The position numbers were made by a program, and so were the translations under genes. A stretch of DNA of 49,538 nucleotides from Roseovarius sp. (GTDB lineage: Bacteria > Pseudomonadota > Alphaproteobacteria > Rhodobacterales > Rhodobacteraceae). Shown here piece after piece: positions 1 through 8,185 of this stretch. The DNA lies in NCBI RefSeq assembly GCF_018066915.1, contig NZ_JAGPVV010000356.1, positions 1 through 49,538 on the forward strand, in the 5' to 3' direction. Every line of letters starts with the position of its first letter. Within the stretch, counting starts at the first letter, position 1. Under the pieces are notes generated by a model that was not told where the DNA came from, searched no databases, and worked only from the letters and a program-made list of their open reading frames with translations.

Positions 1-331
1 GGTAGCCTGCGGCGCGGTAGAGCGCCAATGCGGGGGCATTGTCCTCGGCCACTTCAAGAAAGGCCGTGGTTGCGCCGCGGGCCCGTGCGCTTGCATCAAA
101 GGCCGTCAAGCAGGCGCGCGCCAGACCTTCGCGGCGATAGTCGGGGTCGGTGGCGAGCGTCAGCACTTCGGCCTCGTCCGCGATCACGCGGCCCAACACA
201 AAGGCCCGCGCGTCGCCCACGGCAAAAACGAAGGCACTACCGAGCAGCGTGGCGAATTCCTCGGCGGACCAGGCCCGGCCCGAATTGCGAAAGGCGCGGG
301 CGTGGCAGGTGGCGAGGGTTTCAGGCGTCAT
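1..331 (-). CDS. rimI: Ribosomal-protein-alanine N-acetyltransferase RimI, C-terminus cut by window edge
   Basis: GNAT-fold acetyltransferase expected to acetylate the N-terminal alanine of ribosomal protein S18. Reading leftward from the ATG at 331, the protein begins MTPETLATCHARAF and carries a GNAT acetyl-CoA loop (RREGLA), then an FLEVAEDNAPALALYRAAGY stretch typical of RimI. The C-terminus lies beyond base 1, so about 110 residues are visible. Its start overlaps the end of tsaB by 11 bp, which implies translational coupling; tsaB-rimI is a common bacterial pair. The family call comes from the pattern of motifs; the exact substrate is inferred from gene context. Confidence 0.88.
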   Translation of the reverse strand, partial: MTPETLATCHARAFRNSGRAWSAEEFATLLGSAFVFAVGDARAFVLGRVIADEAEVLTLATDPDYRREGLARACLTAFDASARARGATTAFLEVAEDNAPALALYRAAGY

Positions 332-899
332 CAAGGATCACTGGCGGGAGGTCGCGCGCGGGGGCGGCATCGGCGGGACGCACATAAAGCGGGGCGGGCG
401 GCGGGCTGTCTTGTGGTGCCTGAGCGGCCAGACGCGCCATCAGTTCAGCCAGCCGGGCGGGATCAGGCGGCAGGATAGGATCGACGACAGAGGTGATCCC
501 CACCAATTCCGGCGCGGCGGTGGCCGTCTGGATATAGGCCATGTCACGGGGCGCGGGCACGCAGGGTGTGCCGCCCTGCGTCTGTGCGCGGATCGCCTCC
601 AGCGTACTGATTCCGACGGTGGGGATATCGAGGCTCAACGCCAGCCCCCGTGCCGCCGCGACGGAAATGCGAATGCCGGTGAAGTTGCCGGGACCGATGC
701 CCACACCGATACGGTCAAGGTCCCGCCATGTGATCCCGGCCTGATCCAGCACCTCGTGCAAGAGCGGCATGAGCCGCTCGGCCTGTCCGCGCCCCATGGT
801 TTCGGCACGCGATACGAGCACACGCTCTCCTTGCAACAAAGCGGCCGCGCAATGCGCGGCCGATGTGTCAAAAGCCAGTATCAGTGGTTCAGAGACCAA
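321..899 (-). CDS. tsaB: tRNA N6-threonylcarbamoyladenosine biosynthesis protein TsaB
   Basis: A 192-aa member of the ASKHA fold. TsaB is the non-catalytic partner of TsaD in making t6A37 on tRNAs that read ANN codons. The N-terminus LILAFDTSAAHCAAAL and the GVGIGPGNFTGIRISV segment near residues 66-81 are the family signature. The protein is short compared with about 230 aa in E. coli, as is usual for alphaproteobacteria. The only in-frame start near the conserved N-terminus is a TTG at 899, so the start is less certain than the gene. It overlaps nfu upstream and rimI downstream by 11 bp each, giving a compact nfu-tsaB-rimI unit. Confidence 0.92.
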   Translation of the reverse strand: MVSEPLILAFDTSAAHCAAALLQGERVLVSRAETMGRGQAERLMPLLHEVLDQAGITWRDLDRIGVGIGPGNFTGIRISVAAARGLALSLDIPTVGISTLEAIRAQTQGGTPCVPAPRDMAYIQTATAAPELVGITSVVDPILPPDPARLAELMARLAAQAPQDSPPPAPLYVRPADAAPARDLPPVILDDA

Positions 900-1452
900 C
901 AGGGCGCACCTCTGTCACCTCGGGGATATAGTGGCGCAACAGGTTCTCGATCCCCATCTTGAGCGTGATGGTAGAGGACGGGCAGCCTGCGCAAGCGCCC
1001 TGCATGTGAAGATAGACGACGCCACGGTCAAAGCCGTGAAAGGTGATGTCGCCCCCATCCTGCGCCACGGCGGGCCGAACGCGGGTGTCGAGCAACTCCT
1101 TGATTTGATTCACGATCACCGAATCCTCGCCGCTATGTTCGGCATGACCCGACGCACCGCCGCCCTCGCCCAGCATGACCGGTTGACCGGATTGGTAATG
1201 TTCCATGATCGCACCCAAAATCGCGGGTTTGATATGATCCCATTCGATCGCCTCGCCCTTGGTGACGGTCACGAAATCATTGCCGAAAAACACACCCGAC
1301 ACACCCGGCACGCGGAAAATACGCTCTGCCAGCGGGGAGCTACCGGATTTCTCGGCGCTCGGGAAATCTGCAGTTCCAGCCTCGAGCACGGTCTGACCGG
1401 GCAGGAATTTCAACGTCGCGGGATTGGGTGTGGATTCGGTCTGGATGAACAT
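889..1452 (-). CDS. NifU-family Fe-S cluster scaffold/carrier protein (Nfu)
   Basis: A 187-aa protein with an N-terminal Nfu_N domain (MFIQTESTPNPATLKFLPG, residues 1-90) and a C-terminal NifU-like domain (115-187). The latter holds the CxxC pair C154/C157 in GACAGCPSS, which binds a bridging 4Fe-4S cluster between two subunits. The domain order matches mitochondrial NFU1 and alphaproteobacterial Nfu, not E. coli NfuA, whose N-terminus is a degenerate A-type domain. I chose the ATG at 1452 because the conserved family begins there; an 18-residue in-frame extension upstream does not look conserved. It probably delivers clusters to client enzymes in the cytoplasm. Confidence 0.93.
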   Translation of the reverse strand: MFIQTESTPNPATLKFLPGQTVLEAGTADFPSAEKSGSSPLAERIFRVPGVSGVFFGNDFVTVTKGEAIEWDHIKPAILGAIMEHYQSGQPVMLGEGGGASGHAEHSGEDSVIVNQIKELLDTRVRPAVAQDGGDITFHGFDRGVVYLHMQGACAGCPSSTITLKMGIENLLRHYIPEVTEVRPVGL

Positions 1453-1541
1453 GGCGCGCCCTTTCGTGGTTGCCCAAGATATGCGCCCGACGTCCCGTGC
1501 TGTCAAGGATTGGAACGATTCTAAACTGGTGCGGGCCTGCC

Positions 1542-1997
1542 TCAGGTGATGGCCTCAAGCCGTTCTTTGGTCAGATCGCCGGGCACGATGGTGATGGGAA
1601 TGGGCAGGGTGCCTGCGGTCTTGGTCAGTTGCGTAACCAGCGGACCGGGCCCTTTCTTGCCGGTGGCGGCCCCAAGCACCAACACGCCGATCGCTGGATC
1701 ATCCTGGACCTGCGCGATGATCTCGACCGCCGGATCGCCTTCGCGGATGACCAGTTCCGGGTTGATCCCCTGTTTGTCGCGCATCCATTTGGCAAAGACC
1801 TCGAAATGCGCCTCGATCCTCTCGCGCTGTTCCTCGCGCATGAGGTCGCCCACGCCGATCCAGTGGTTGAACTCCTCGGGTGGGATCACGGCAAGGATTT
1901 CCACCCCGGCCCCTGTATGGGCGGCGCGCATCGCGGCAAAGCGCATGGCGTTGAGACATTCGCGGCTGTCATCCAGCACGACGAGAAACTTGCGCAT
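1542..1997 (-). CDS. Universal stress protein (UspA family)
   Basis: A 151-aa single-domain Usp protein. It begins MRKFLVVLDDSRECLNAM, the family's first beta strand with its following aspartates, and ends with an IGVLVLGAATGKKGPGPL stretch. That stretch resembles the G-2x-G-9x-G-S/T nucleotide loop, but the canonical spacing is incomplete, so ATP binding is uncertain. A good ribosome binding site (GAGGAGATAG) sits just before the ATG at 1997. The nfu gene begins 89 bp downstream on the same strand, and the two may be co-transcribed. The cellular role cannot be assigned beyond the family. Confidence 0.88.
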   Translation of the reverse strand: MRKFLVVLDDSRECLNAMRFAAMRAAHTGAGVEILAVIPPEEFNHWIGVGDLMREEQRERIEAHFEVFAKWMRDKQGINPELVIREGDPAVEIIAQVQDDPAIGVLVLGAATGKKGPGPLVTQLTKTAGTLPIPITIVPGDLTKERLEAIT

Positions 1998-2057
1998 CGG
2001 TTCTATCTCCTCAGGCGCGCATCATGCCGTGGTTTTTTCTTCGGGGCAATCGCAGAG

Positions 2058-2098
2058 TCGGGGGGCTCTGCCCCCCGGCCCCCGAGGTATTTTAGGCC
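2058..2098. repeat. Roseobacter-type intergenic hairpin repeat, copy 1
   Basis: A GGGGGGC-TCT-GCCCCCC hairpin (stem 2060-2076) is followed by GGCCCCCGAGGTATTTTA. Similar hairpins followed by a GAGGTATTTT or GGAGTATTTT tail recur between genes in Rhodobacteraceae as I remember them, and a second relative lies at 41973-42012. Here it sits between the universal stress protein and the membrane protein at 2119. It could also act as a weak terminator on the plus strand. Confidence 0.5.
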
Positions 2099-2118
2099 AG
2101 ATTAAACCGAGGCGCGGA

Positions 2119-3135
2119 TCAGTCGAAGGTGCCCGCAACGCGCCCCAAGAGCATGAAGGCGCGGGCGGTGCGCGTTTCTGAAAGCTCTGATATTTCAGAA
2201 TCGCTGGCGGTTTCGGCGAACTGGGTGAACATCTTGTCGAAACGGCGCAGAAAATGATGTGCGGCGTCACGAAAGATCGTGTCCTGTTTCATCCGCGCTG
2301 CCGTCAGCGCCAGCGATGAGCGGTCGCGGATACCGCCCAAGGCGGCGATGGTGCGGCCGCGCTCTCCCCCGGCAAAACGACGCCAGACCTCGGGGCGGGC
2401 CATGTCGGGGCGCAGGTCATCCATGTAGATGCCATCATGCGACATCAGCGTCAGGATATCCTGTGAGGCGCGGATCAACTGGGCAGTAGGCCGGTCCTTG
2501 AGCGCACGGCGCAGGGCGGCGAAGCCCACCTTGTCCTCGGGGTTGTCGGGGAAATTCAGGGCGCGGATGAAATCGGCCCGCTCGAGCGGGGCCTGCATAT
2601 CCTCGGCAGAGGTGCCAAGCGGCAGCGAAACCTGATCGCCGGGGTCACTGGGCGAAGGGGCCGGGGCCAATATCGGACGTGGTTCGGGCATGCCCACACG
2701 GATCGAGGAGAATGTCGCCAGTGCCGTTTCCGTCTTGCGTTGGGCGGCGGCGATTTCGTCGAGCTTCTGACTGACGGTCTTGTCCACGGTCTGACCAAGC
2801 GTCTGGTTCTGGGCAACATAGGCGGCGCGGATCGCGTCGATGGCGGCGCGCAGGCGGCGACTTTCTTCGCGCATCACACGGCTGGTGCGGGCGGCAGTCG
2901 CCCCGACCCAGATCATCGCCACGGGCATGAAGACCGCAATCAGCACGATCACGAATTGCAGCGCGCCGCCGCCGGTTTCGGCCCGCGGGGTGAAAACCAG
3001 AAAGAACACCGCCGAGCCCAAGAGCCAAATTGCCGAAAGCGCCAGGGCGATCCATTCGATCGACGTGACCCCTTCGGTTTCGGATTTCGTGTCAAACCCC
3101 TTGGCGGGGCCATTTTCAGTGCGGGCTGGGCGCAT
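2119..3135 (-). CDS. Uncharacterised inner-membrane protein with coiled coil
   Basis: A 338-aa protein I do not recognise beyond roseobacter-type conserved hypotheticals. Visible parts: a short charged N-terminus, two closely spaced transmembrane helices (about 28-49 and 59-80), a long amphipathic or coiled-coil helix (about 85-145) rich in Arg, Glu and Gln, a proline-rich linker (150-172), and a helical C-terminal domain (about 185-335). The layout suggests a membrane-anchored structural protein with its bulk in the cytoplasm. It starts 14 bp after the greA stop on the same strand and is likely co-transcribed with greA. No catalytic motif is visible. Confidence 0.8.
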   Translation of the reverse strand: MRPARTENGPAKGFDTKSETEGVTSIEWIALALSAIWLLGSAVFFLVFTPRAETGGGALQFVIVLIAVFMPVAMIWVGATAARTSRVMREESRRLRAAIDAIRAAYVAQNQTLGQTVDKTVSQKLDEIAAAQRKTETALATFSSIRVGMPEPRPILAPAPSPSDPGDQVSLPLGTSAEDMQAPLERADFIRALNFPDNPEDKVGFAALRRALKDRPTAQLIRASQDILTLMSHDGIYMDDLRPDMARPEVWRRFAGGERGRTIAALGGIRDRSSLALTAARMKQDTIFRDAAHHFLRRFDKMFTQFAETASDSEISELSETRTARAFMLLGRVAGTFD

Positions 3136-3149
3136 GATGGGGTGCCTGA

Positions 3150-3620
3150 TCAGATATAGGCGACCTTTATCACCTCGTAGGCGCGATCACCACCGGGCGT
3201 GCGCACTTCGACGCTATCGCCCTCTTCTTTGCCGATGAGCGCCCGAGCAATCGGCGATTTTATGTTCAAAAGGCCCTTTTCGATGCTGGCCTCATGCTCG
3301 CCCACGATTTGATAGGTGCGTTCCTCGCCCGAATCCTCGTCCACGAGCGTGACGGTCGCGCCGAACTTGATCGCGCCTGAGAGCTTGGCGGGGTCGATCA
3401 CCTCGGCGAGACTCAGGATGCCTTCAAGCTCCTTGATCCGGCCCTCGATAAAGGACTGTTTTTCCTTGGCGGAATGATACTCGGCATTCTCGCTCAGGTC
3501 GCCATGCTCGCGCGCCTCGGCGATAGCCCGAATGATCGCGGGGCGCTCCACCGATTTGAGCTGTTTCAGCTCAACCTCAAGCGCGGCATGGCCGCCAGCC
3601 GTCATCGGGATCTTTTCCAT
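3150..3620 (-). CDS. greA: Transcription elongation factor GreA
   Basis: 156 aa, the normal GreA length. The N-terminal coiled coil (residues 1-75) begins [18 protein letters not shown]. Its tip carries the acidic [16 protein letters not shown] segment, whose Asp/Glu pair stimulates RNA polymerase's intrinsic cleavage of backtracked transcripts. The FKBP-like C-terminal domain ends with [18 protein letters not shown], the family signature. The ATG at 3620 matches the family start. A strong hairpin lies 22 bp upstream in the presumed leader. Confidence 0.97.
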   Translation of the reverse strand: MEKIPMTAGGHAALEVELKQLKSVERPAIIRAIAEAREHGDLSENAEYHSAKEKQSFIEGRIKELEGILSLAEVIDPAKLSGAIKFGATVTLVDEDSGEERTYQIVGEHEASIEKGLLNIKSPIARALIGKEEGDSVEVRTPGGDRAYEVIKVAYI

Positions 3621-3642
3621 ATCAACCGTCCATTGTCAGAAG

Positions 3643-3667
3643 CGGGGCCGCTAGATAGCAGGCCCCG
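3643..3667 (-). promoter_or_regulatory. Hairpin in the greA 5' leader
   Basis: The minus strand reads CGGGGCC, then TGCTATCTAGC, then GGCCCCG: a 7-bp perfect G+C stem with extra inner pairing (GCT/AGC). It lies 22 bp before the greA start codon and has no T-run after it, so it is not a normal intrinsic terminator. It could influence mRNA stability or translation of greA. Confidence 0.45.
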
Positions 3668-3898
3668 TCACATCACATCTCGAATTTCGAGGCAGATTGC
3701 CCGAAGCGCGCGCCCGATTGCAAGAGCGGATCGCGGAGAGCGCGAGATTAGGCCGCTGTCGCGTGACAAATTGCCGTTTTCCAAATGGTTTTACGTCGTG
3801 TTTCAATTGACGCTCGATACATGCGCAGGCTAGTCACACTCGCAACTTTGTTGCGCGCGAGGACCATGATTGCTGCGCCCGGGAAAAGGATGAGGACG

Positions 3899-5548
3899 AT
3901 GACCGAGATAACACGCGAGACGATGGACTATGACGTTGTGATCGTGGGCGCGGGCCCGGCCGGTCTTTCGGCGGCGATCCGCCTCAAGCAGCTTGATCCC
4001 GATTGCGCCGTTGTGGTGCTTGAGAAAGGCTCTGAGGTGGGGGCGCATATCCTGTCCGGTGCGGTGCTCGATCCTTGCGGTCTCGATGCGCTGATCCCAG
4101 ACTGGAAAGAGCGCGGCGCGCCGCTCAACACGCCCGTGACCGAGGATAATTTCTATATGCTGGGCGAGGCAGGCCGAATTCGCGTGCCGAATTTCCCGAT
4201 GCCGCCGCTGATGAACAACCACGGTAATTATATCGTCTCGATGGGCAATGTCTGTCGCTGGATGGCCGAGCAGGCCGAGGAACTGGGCGTCGAGATATTC
4301 CCCGGTATGTCCTGTTCCGAGCTGGTTTATGGCGAAAATGGCGAGGTCAAAGGCGTGGTTGCCGGGGAGTTCGGCAAGAATGAGGATGGCACGCCGGGCC
4401 CGAATTACGAGCCGGGGATGGAATTGAACGGCAAGTATGTCTTTCTATCCGAGGGCGTGCGCGGCAGCCTCGCCAAAGAGGTCATTGCCAAATACGATCT
4501 GTCCAAAGGCAAGGAACCGCAGAAATTCGGCCTTGGCATGAAGGAAATCTGGGAGGTCGATCCCGCCAAGCATCGCCCCGGCACCGTTACACATACGATG
4601 GGCTGGCCGCTGGGCAGCAACGCCGGTGGTGGATCGTTCATCTATCACCTTGAGAACAATCAGGTCTATGTGGGCTTCGTGGTGCATCTGAACTACAAGA
4701 ACCCCTACCTTTTCCCCTATATGGAATTCCAGCGGTTCAAGCATCATCCGATGGTGGCCGACCTGCTCAAGGGCGGCAAGCGCGTGGCCTATGGCGCGCG
4801 TGCCATTTCCGAGGGCGGGTATCAGTCGATGCCCAAGATGGTGGCGCCCGGCGTGGCGCTGTTGGGGTGTTCGGTGGGCATGGTCAACGTGCCGCGCATC
4901 AAAGGCAATCACAACGCCATGCTCTCGGGCAAGGCGGCGGCAGAGGCGGCGCATGCGGCATTGGTCGCAGGGCGCGCCAGCGACGAGTTGAGCGATTACG
5001 AGACCGAAGTGCGCAGCGGTGCTATTGGCAAGGATCTCAAGAAGGTGCGCAACGTCAAGCCGCTCTGGTCGAAATACGGTCTCTTGGCGTCGCTTGGCCT
5101 CGGTGGGTTCGACATGTGGACCAATACCGCGGGCTTCAGCCTGCTGGGTACGCTCAGCCATGGCAAAAGTGATGCCGCCGCGACCGAACCCGCGTCCAAG
5201 CACAAGCCCATCGACTATCCCAAACCAGACGGCAAGCTCAGCTTTGACCGGCTGACCAATGTCAGTTTCTCGATGACCAATCACGAGGAAAGCCAGCCAG
5301 CGCATCTGCAGTTGAAAGATGCCAGTGTTCCGATTGGCATGAACCTGCCCAAATATGACGAGCCCGCGCAGCGCTATTGCCCGGCGGGTGTCTATGAGGT
5401 GGTGCGCGAAGAGGGCAAAGACCCGCGTTTCGTCATCAACTTTCAGAACTGCGTGCATTGCAAGACCTGTGACATCAAGGACCCAAGCCAGAATATCAAC
5501 TGGGTCACGCCACAGGGGGGGGATGGTCCGAACTATCCCAACATGTAA
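3899..5548 (+). CDS. Electron transfer flavoprotein-ubiquinone oxidoreductase (ETF-QO)
   Basis: A 549-aa inner-membrane-associated enzyme that passes electrons from reduced ETF to ubiquinone, linking acyl-CoA and choline-derived amine dehydrogenation to the respiratory chain. The N-terminal FAD motif DVVIVGAGPAGLSAAIRL is at residues 11-28. The C-terminus carries the ferredoxin-like cysteines (RYCPAGVYE, then CVHCKTCDIKDP) for one 4Fe-4S cluster, and ends GPNYPNM as in the family. I chose the ATG at 3899 because GAGG lies just upstream and the family begins near here; an ATG at 3890 is possible, while the longer frame from 3785 has no conserved sequence. Confidence 0.96.
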   Translation: MTEITRETMDYDVVIVGAGPAGLSAAIRLKQLDPDCAVVVLEKGSEVGAHILSGAVLDPCGLDALIPDWKERGAPLNTPVTEDNFYMLGEAGRIRVPNFPMPPLMNNHGNYIVSMGNVCRWMAEQAEELGVEIFPGMSCSELVYGENGEVKGVVAGEFGKNEDGTPGPNYEPGMELNGKYVFLSEGVRGSLAKEVIAKYDLSKGKEPQKFGLGMKEIWEVDPAKHRPGTVTHTMGWPLGSNAGGGSFIYHLENNQVYVGFVVHLNYKNPYLFPYMEFQRFKHHPMVADLLKGGKRVAYGARAISEGGYQSMPKMVAPGVALLGCSVGMVNVPRIKGNHNAMLSGKAAAEAAHAALVAGRASDELSDYETEVRSGAIGKDLKKVRNVKPLWSKYGLLASLGLGGFDMWTNTAGFSLLGTLSHGKSDAAATEPASKHKPIDYPKPDGKLSFDRLTNVSFSMTNHEESQPAHLQLKDASVPIGMNLPKYDEPAQRYCPAGVYEVVREEGKDPRFVINFQNCVHCKTCDIKDPSQNINWVTPQGGDGPNYPNM

Positions 5549-5658
5549 GCATTTCGTGATCTTTGGGGCGCGGCGCGGCAATTCTGTCGCGCTGCATTGC
5601 CTTGGGGGGGCGGGCATATTACCTTTGCGACAAACCAGACCATAAAAGGCAGGACAGC

Positions 5659-7371
5659 GTGACCCATCGACCTCTTGCAGCGCTTGCATTTACCGCCCTC
5701 TTGCAGGTCATGCCCCTGCCCGCGATGTCAGAGGTGTCCTCTGGTGCCTATCTCGCAGCCCAACAGGCCCGCACCACGGGCGATTTCGCGGCAGCGGCGC
5801 AGTATTATGCTCAGGCACTGACTCGTGATCCGTCCAATCCCGCCCTGTTGGAAAATGCCACCGTCGCCTATCTGGCGCTGGGCAGGCTGGAACCGGCGGT
5901 CGCGGTCGCGCGCAAGATCGAGGCGGACGGGCTGCGCAGTCAGGTAAGCCAGATGGCGCTGGTGGCGGATGAGACACGCGAGGGGCAATGGGATGCGCTG
6001 CTGACGCGGATCGCAGAGGAACGCGGGGTCGGTGATCTGGCGGATGGGATGATCGCGGCTTGGGCCGATCTGGGCAAGGGCGACATGACCTCGGCACTGG
6101 CGCGGTTCGATGCGGTGGCCGAAGAGCGTGGCTTGCGCAGTTTTGCGATTTACCACAAGGCGCTGGCATTGGCCTCGGTCGGGGATTTCGAAGGCGCGGA
6201 CAAGGTGTTCAGCGGCGAGGATGAAGGCCCCATCCAACGCACCCGGCGCGGGGTGATCGGCTGGTCGCAAGTGCTGAGCCAAATCGGACAGCAAGAGCGC
6301 GCCATCAGCATCATCGACGACACGTTCGGCACCGATATTGACCCCGAAATCGAGGCTCTGCGTGCGCGTCTCGCAGCGGGCGAGAGCGTGCCCTTTGATT
6401 TGGTCAATAGCGCATCGGACGGGATTGCCGAGGTGTTCTTTTCCCTCGGTCGCGCGTTGATGCAAGAGGCCAATGACGAGTATGTCCTGATCTATGCCCG
6501 CGTGGCCGAGATGATCAAACCCAGCCATGTGGATGCCGTGCTCATGGCTGCAAACCTGCTTGAGGATCTTGAGCGTTACGATCTGGCGATCGAGGCCTAC
6601 AAGAAAGTGCCGCGCGATCACCCGTCGTATCATCTGGCCGAGTTGGGACGCAGCGATGTTCTGCGCCGCGCGGACAAGCCGGACGCAGCCATCGAAGTGC
6701 TGGAACAGTTGGCGACGGTCTATCCGAATCTGCCAGAGGTTCATGTGGCGGTGGGGGACCTCTATCGTTCGCAAGAGGATTTCGCCGCCGCGGTGCCCGC
6801 CTATGATCGGGCGCTTGATCTCTATCAGGCGCGGGGCAACGATCAGTGGTTCGTGCGCTATGCCCGCGCCATCAGCCACGAGCGATTGGACAATTGGCCC
6901 GAGGCCGAGGCCGATTTCCGTCGCGCGTTGGAGCTGAACCCGGATCATCCGCAGGTGCTCAATTACCTCGGCTATACGATGGTGGAAAAGCACATCAATC
7001 TGGACGAGGCGCTGAACATGATCGAGCGCGCTGTCGCGGCACAACCCGAGAGTGGCTATATCGTCGACAGCCTTGGATGGGTGCTCTATCGCCTCGGGCG
7101 CTATGAAGAGGCCATCGTGCAAATGGAGCGCGCGGCCGAATTGATGCCGACCGATCCGGTGGTCAATGACCATCTGGGCGATGTGCTCTGGGCTGTGGGC
7201 CGCAAGGTTGAGGCCCGGTTTCAGTGGAAGCGCGCGCTGTCGCTGAACGAGAGCGAGCCCTCGCCCGATCTGGAGCCGGAGCGCGTGCGCCGCAAGCTGG
7301 AAGTGGGTCTGGATCAGGTGCTGAAGGACGAAGGCGCGGAGCCTCTCAAATTTGTCAAAGATGGCAACTGA
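5659..7371 (+). CDS. Exported tetratricopeptide-repeat protein
   Basis: About 570 aa. The GTG at 5659 follows AGGA closely and gives an N-terminus THRPLAALAFTALLQVMPLP that looks like a signal peptide ending near AMSE. The rest is a string of TPR units: clear ones include FAAAAQYYAQALTRDPSNPA (about 35-55) and a run near 370-540 with NLPEVHVAVGDLY, ALELNPDHPQVLNYLGY and ESGYIVDSLGWVLYRLGRYE. It is probably a periplasmic scaffold for protein-protein contacts. Its stop overlaps ispE by 11 bp, so the two are translationally coupled. The specific function is unknown. Confidence 0.9.
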   Translation: MTHRPLAALAFTALLQVMPLPAMSEVSSGAYLAAQQARTTGDFAAAAQYYAQALTRDPSNPALLENATVAYLALGRLEPAVAVARKIEADGLRSQVSQMALVADETREGQWDALLTRIAEERGVGDLADGMIAAWADLGKGDMTSALARFDAVAEERGLRSFAIYHKALALASVGDFEGADKVFSGEDEGPIQRTRRGVIGWSQVLSQIGQQERAISIIDDTFGTDIDPEIEALRARLAAGESVPFDLVNSASDGIAEVFFSLGRALMQEANDEYVLIYARVAEMIKPSHVDAVLMAANLLEDLERYDLAIEAYKKVPRDHPSYHLAELGRSDVLRRADKPDAAIEVLEQLATVYPNLPEVHVAVGDLYRSQEDFAAAVPAYDRALDLYQARGNDQWFVRYARAISHERLDNWPEAEADFRRALELNPDHPQVLNYLGYTMVEKHINLDEALNMIERAVAAQPESGYIVDSLGWVLYRLGRYEEAIVQMERAAELMPTDPVVNDHLGDVLWAVGRKVEARFQWKRALSLNESEPSPDLEPERVRRKLEVGLDQVLKDEGAEPLKFVKDGN

Positions 7372-8185
7372 CGGGTTCGCCCCCGCCAAGATCAACCTTT
7401 CCCTGCATGTCACCGGGCGCCGGTCAGATGGTTATCATCTGCTCGATTCGCTGGTGGTCTTTGCTGATCTGGGCGACCGTCTGAGCCTGCGACCTGCCCC
7501 AGAGGCCCGACTGAGCGTGACCGGGCCAATGGCCGGGGGCGTGCCGACCGGCCCTGACAACCTTGTGCTGCGGGCGGCGGCGCTGATTGGGATCACCGCC
7601 GAGATCACGCTCGACAAGCATCTGCCTGCAGCTGCGGGCATTGGCGGCGGGTCAAGCGATGCGGCGGCTTGCCTGCGGGCCCTGGCAGAGATGAGCGGTC
7701 TATCAGTGCCCAGCGATGTCTTGACCCTTGGGGCCGATGTGCCGGTCTGCCTATTGGCGCGCGCCGCGCGGATGCGGGGGATTGGCGAGGATGTGATCCC
7801 GGTCGATGGTTTGCCGATGCTCGATGCCGTGCTGGTCAATCCCGGCGTGCCTGTCTCGACGCCCGCAATCTTTCGCAGGCTCGCGCAGCGGGACAATCCG
7901 GCGATGCCCGAGCAATTGCCGATATGGCCTGATGTCGCCACGCTCATCGACTGGCTGAGAGCGCAGCGCAATGATCTGCAAGACGCGGCGATTGCGGAAG
8001 AGCCTGTGGTGGCCGACGTGCTGCATGCGATTGCATCGACGCGGCACTGTGCCCTCGCACGAATGTCGGGATCAGGGGCCACCTGTTTCGGGCTCTATCC
8101 CGATGCCACGACCGCCACGCGCGCCGCGCAAGCGCTGAGTGCGGCAAACCCCGGCTGGTGGGTGCAGGCCACGCGGCTTAGCTGA
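7361..8185 (+). CDS. ispE: 4-diphosphocytidyl-2-C-methyl-D-erythritol kinase (IspE)
   Basis: A 274-aa GHMP-family kinase that phosphorylates CDP-ME in the non-mevalonate isoprenoid pathway. The N-terminus FAPAKINLSLHVTGRRSDGYH contains the conserved PAKINL motif (K10). The ATP-binding glycine loop is PAAAGIGGGSSDAAA at about 87-101. The C-terminal GHMP motif RMSGSGATCFGLY is near 230. The ATG at 7361 overlaps the TPR gene's stop; a TTG 9 bp upstream is less likely. The convergent neighbour, a polyprenyl diphosphate synthase, uses the isoprenoid units this pathway makes, and the two genes overlap by 8 bp at their 3' ends. Confidence 0.96.
   Translation: MATDGFAPAKINLSLHVTGRRSDGYHLLDSLVVFADLGDRLSLRPAPEARLSVTGPMAGGVPTGPDNLVLRAAALIGITAEITLDKHLPAAAGIGGGSSDAAACLRALAEMSGLSVPSDVLTLGADVPVCLLARAARMRGIGEDVIPVDGLPMLDAVLVNPGVPVSTPAIFRRLAQRDNPAMPEQLPIWPDVATLIDWLRAQRNDLQDAAIAEEPVVADVLHAIASTRHCALARMSGSGATCFGLYPDATTATRAAQALSAANPGWWVQATRLS

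Noticed and set aside
3807-3836. TTGACG-N18-TAGTCA as promoter of the ETF-QO gene
   Set aside because: The -10 matches the consensus too poorly to annotate.
5728-7413. 561-aa frame antisense to the TPR gene
   Set aside because: Mirrors the repeat codon pattern of the TPR gene and has no domain or ribosome site.
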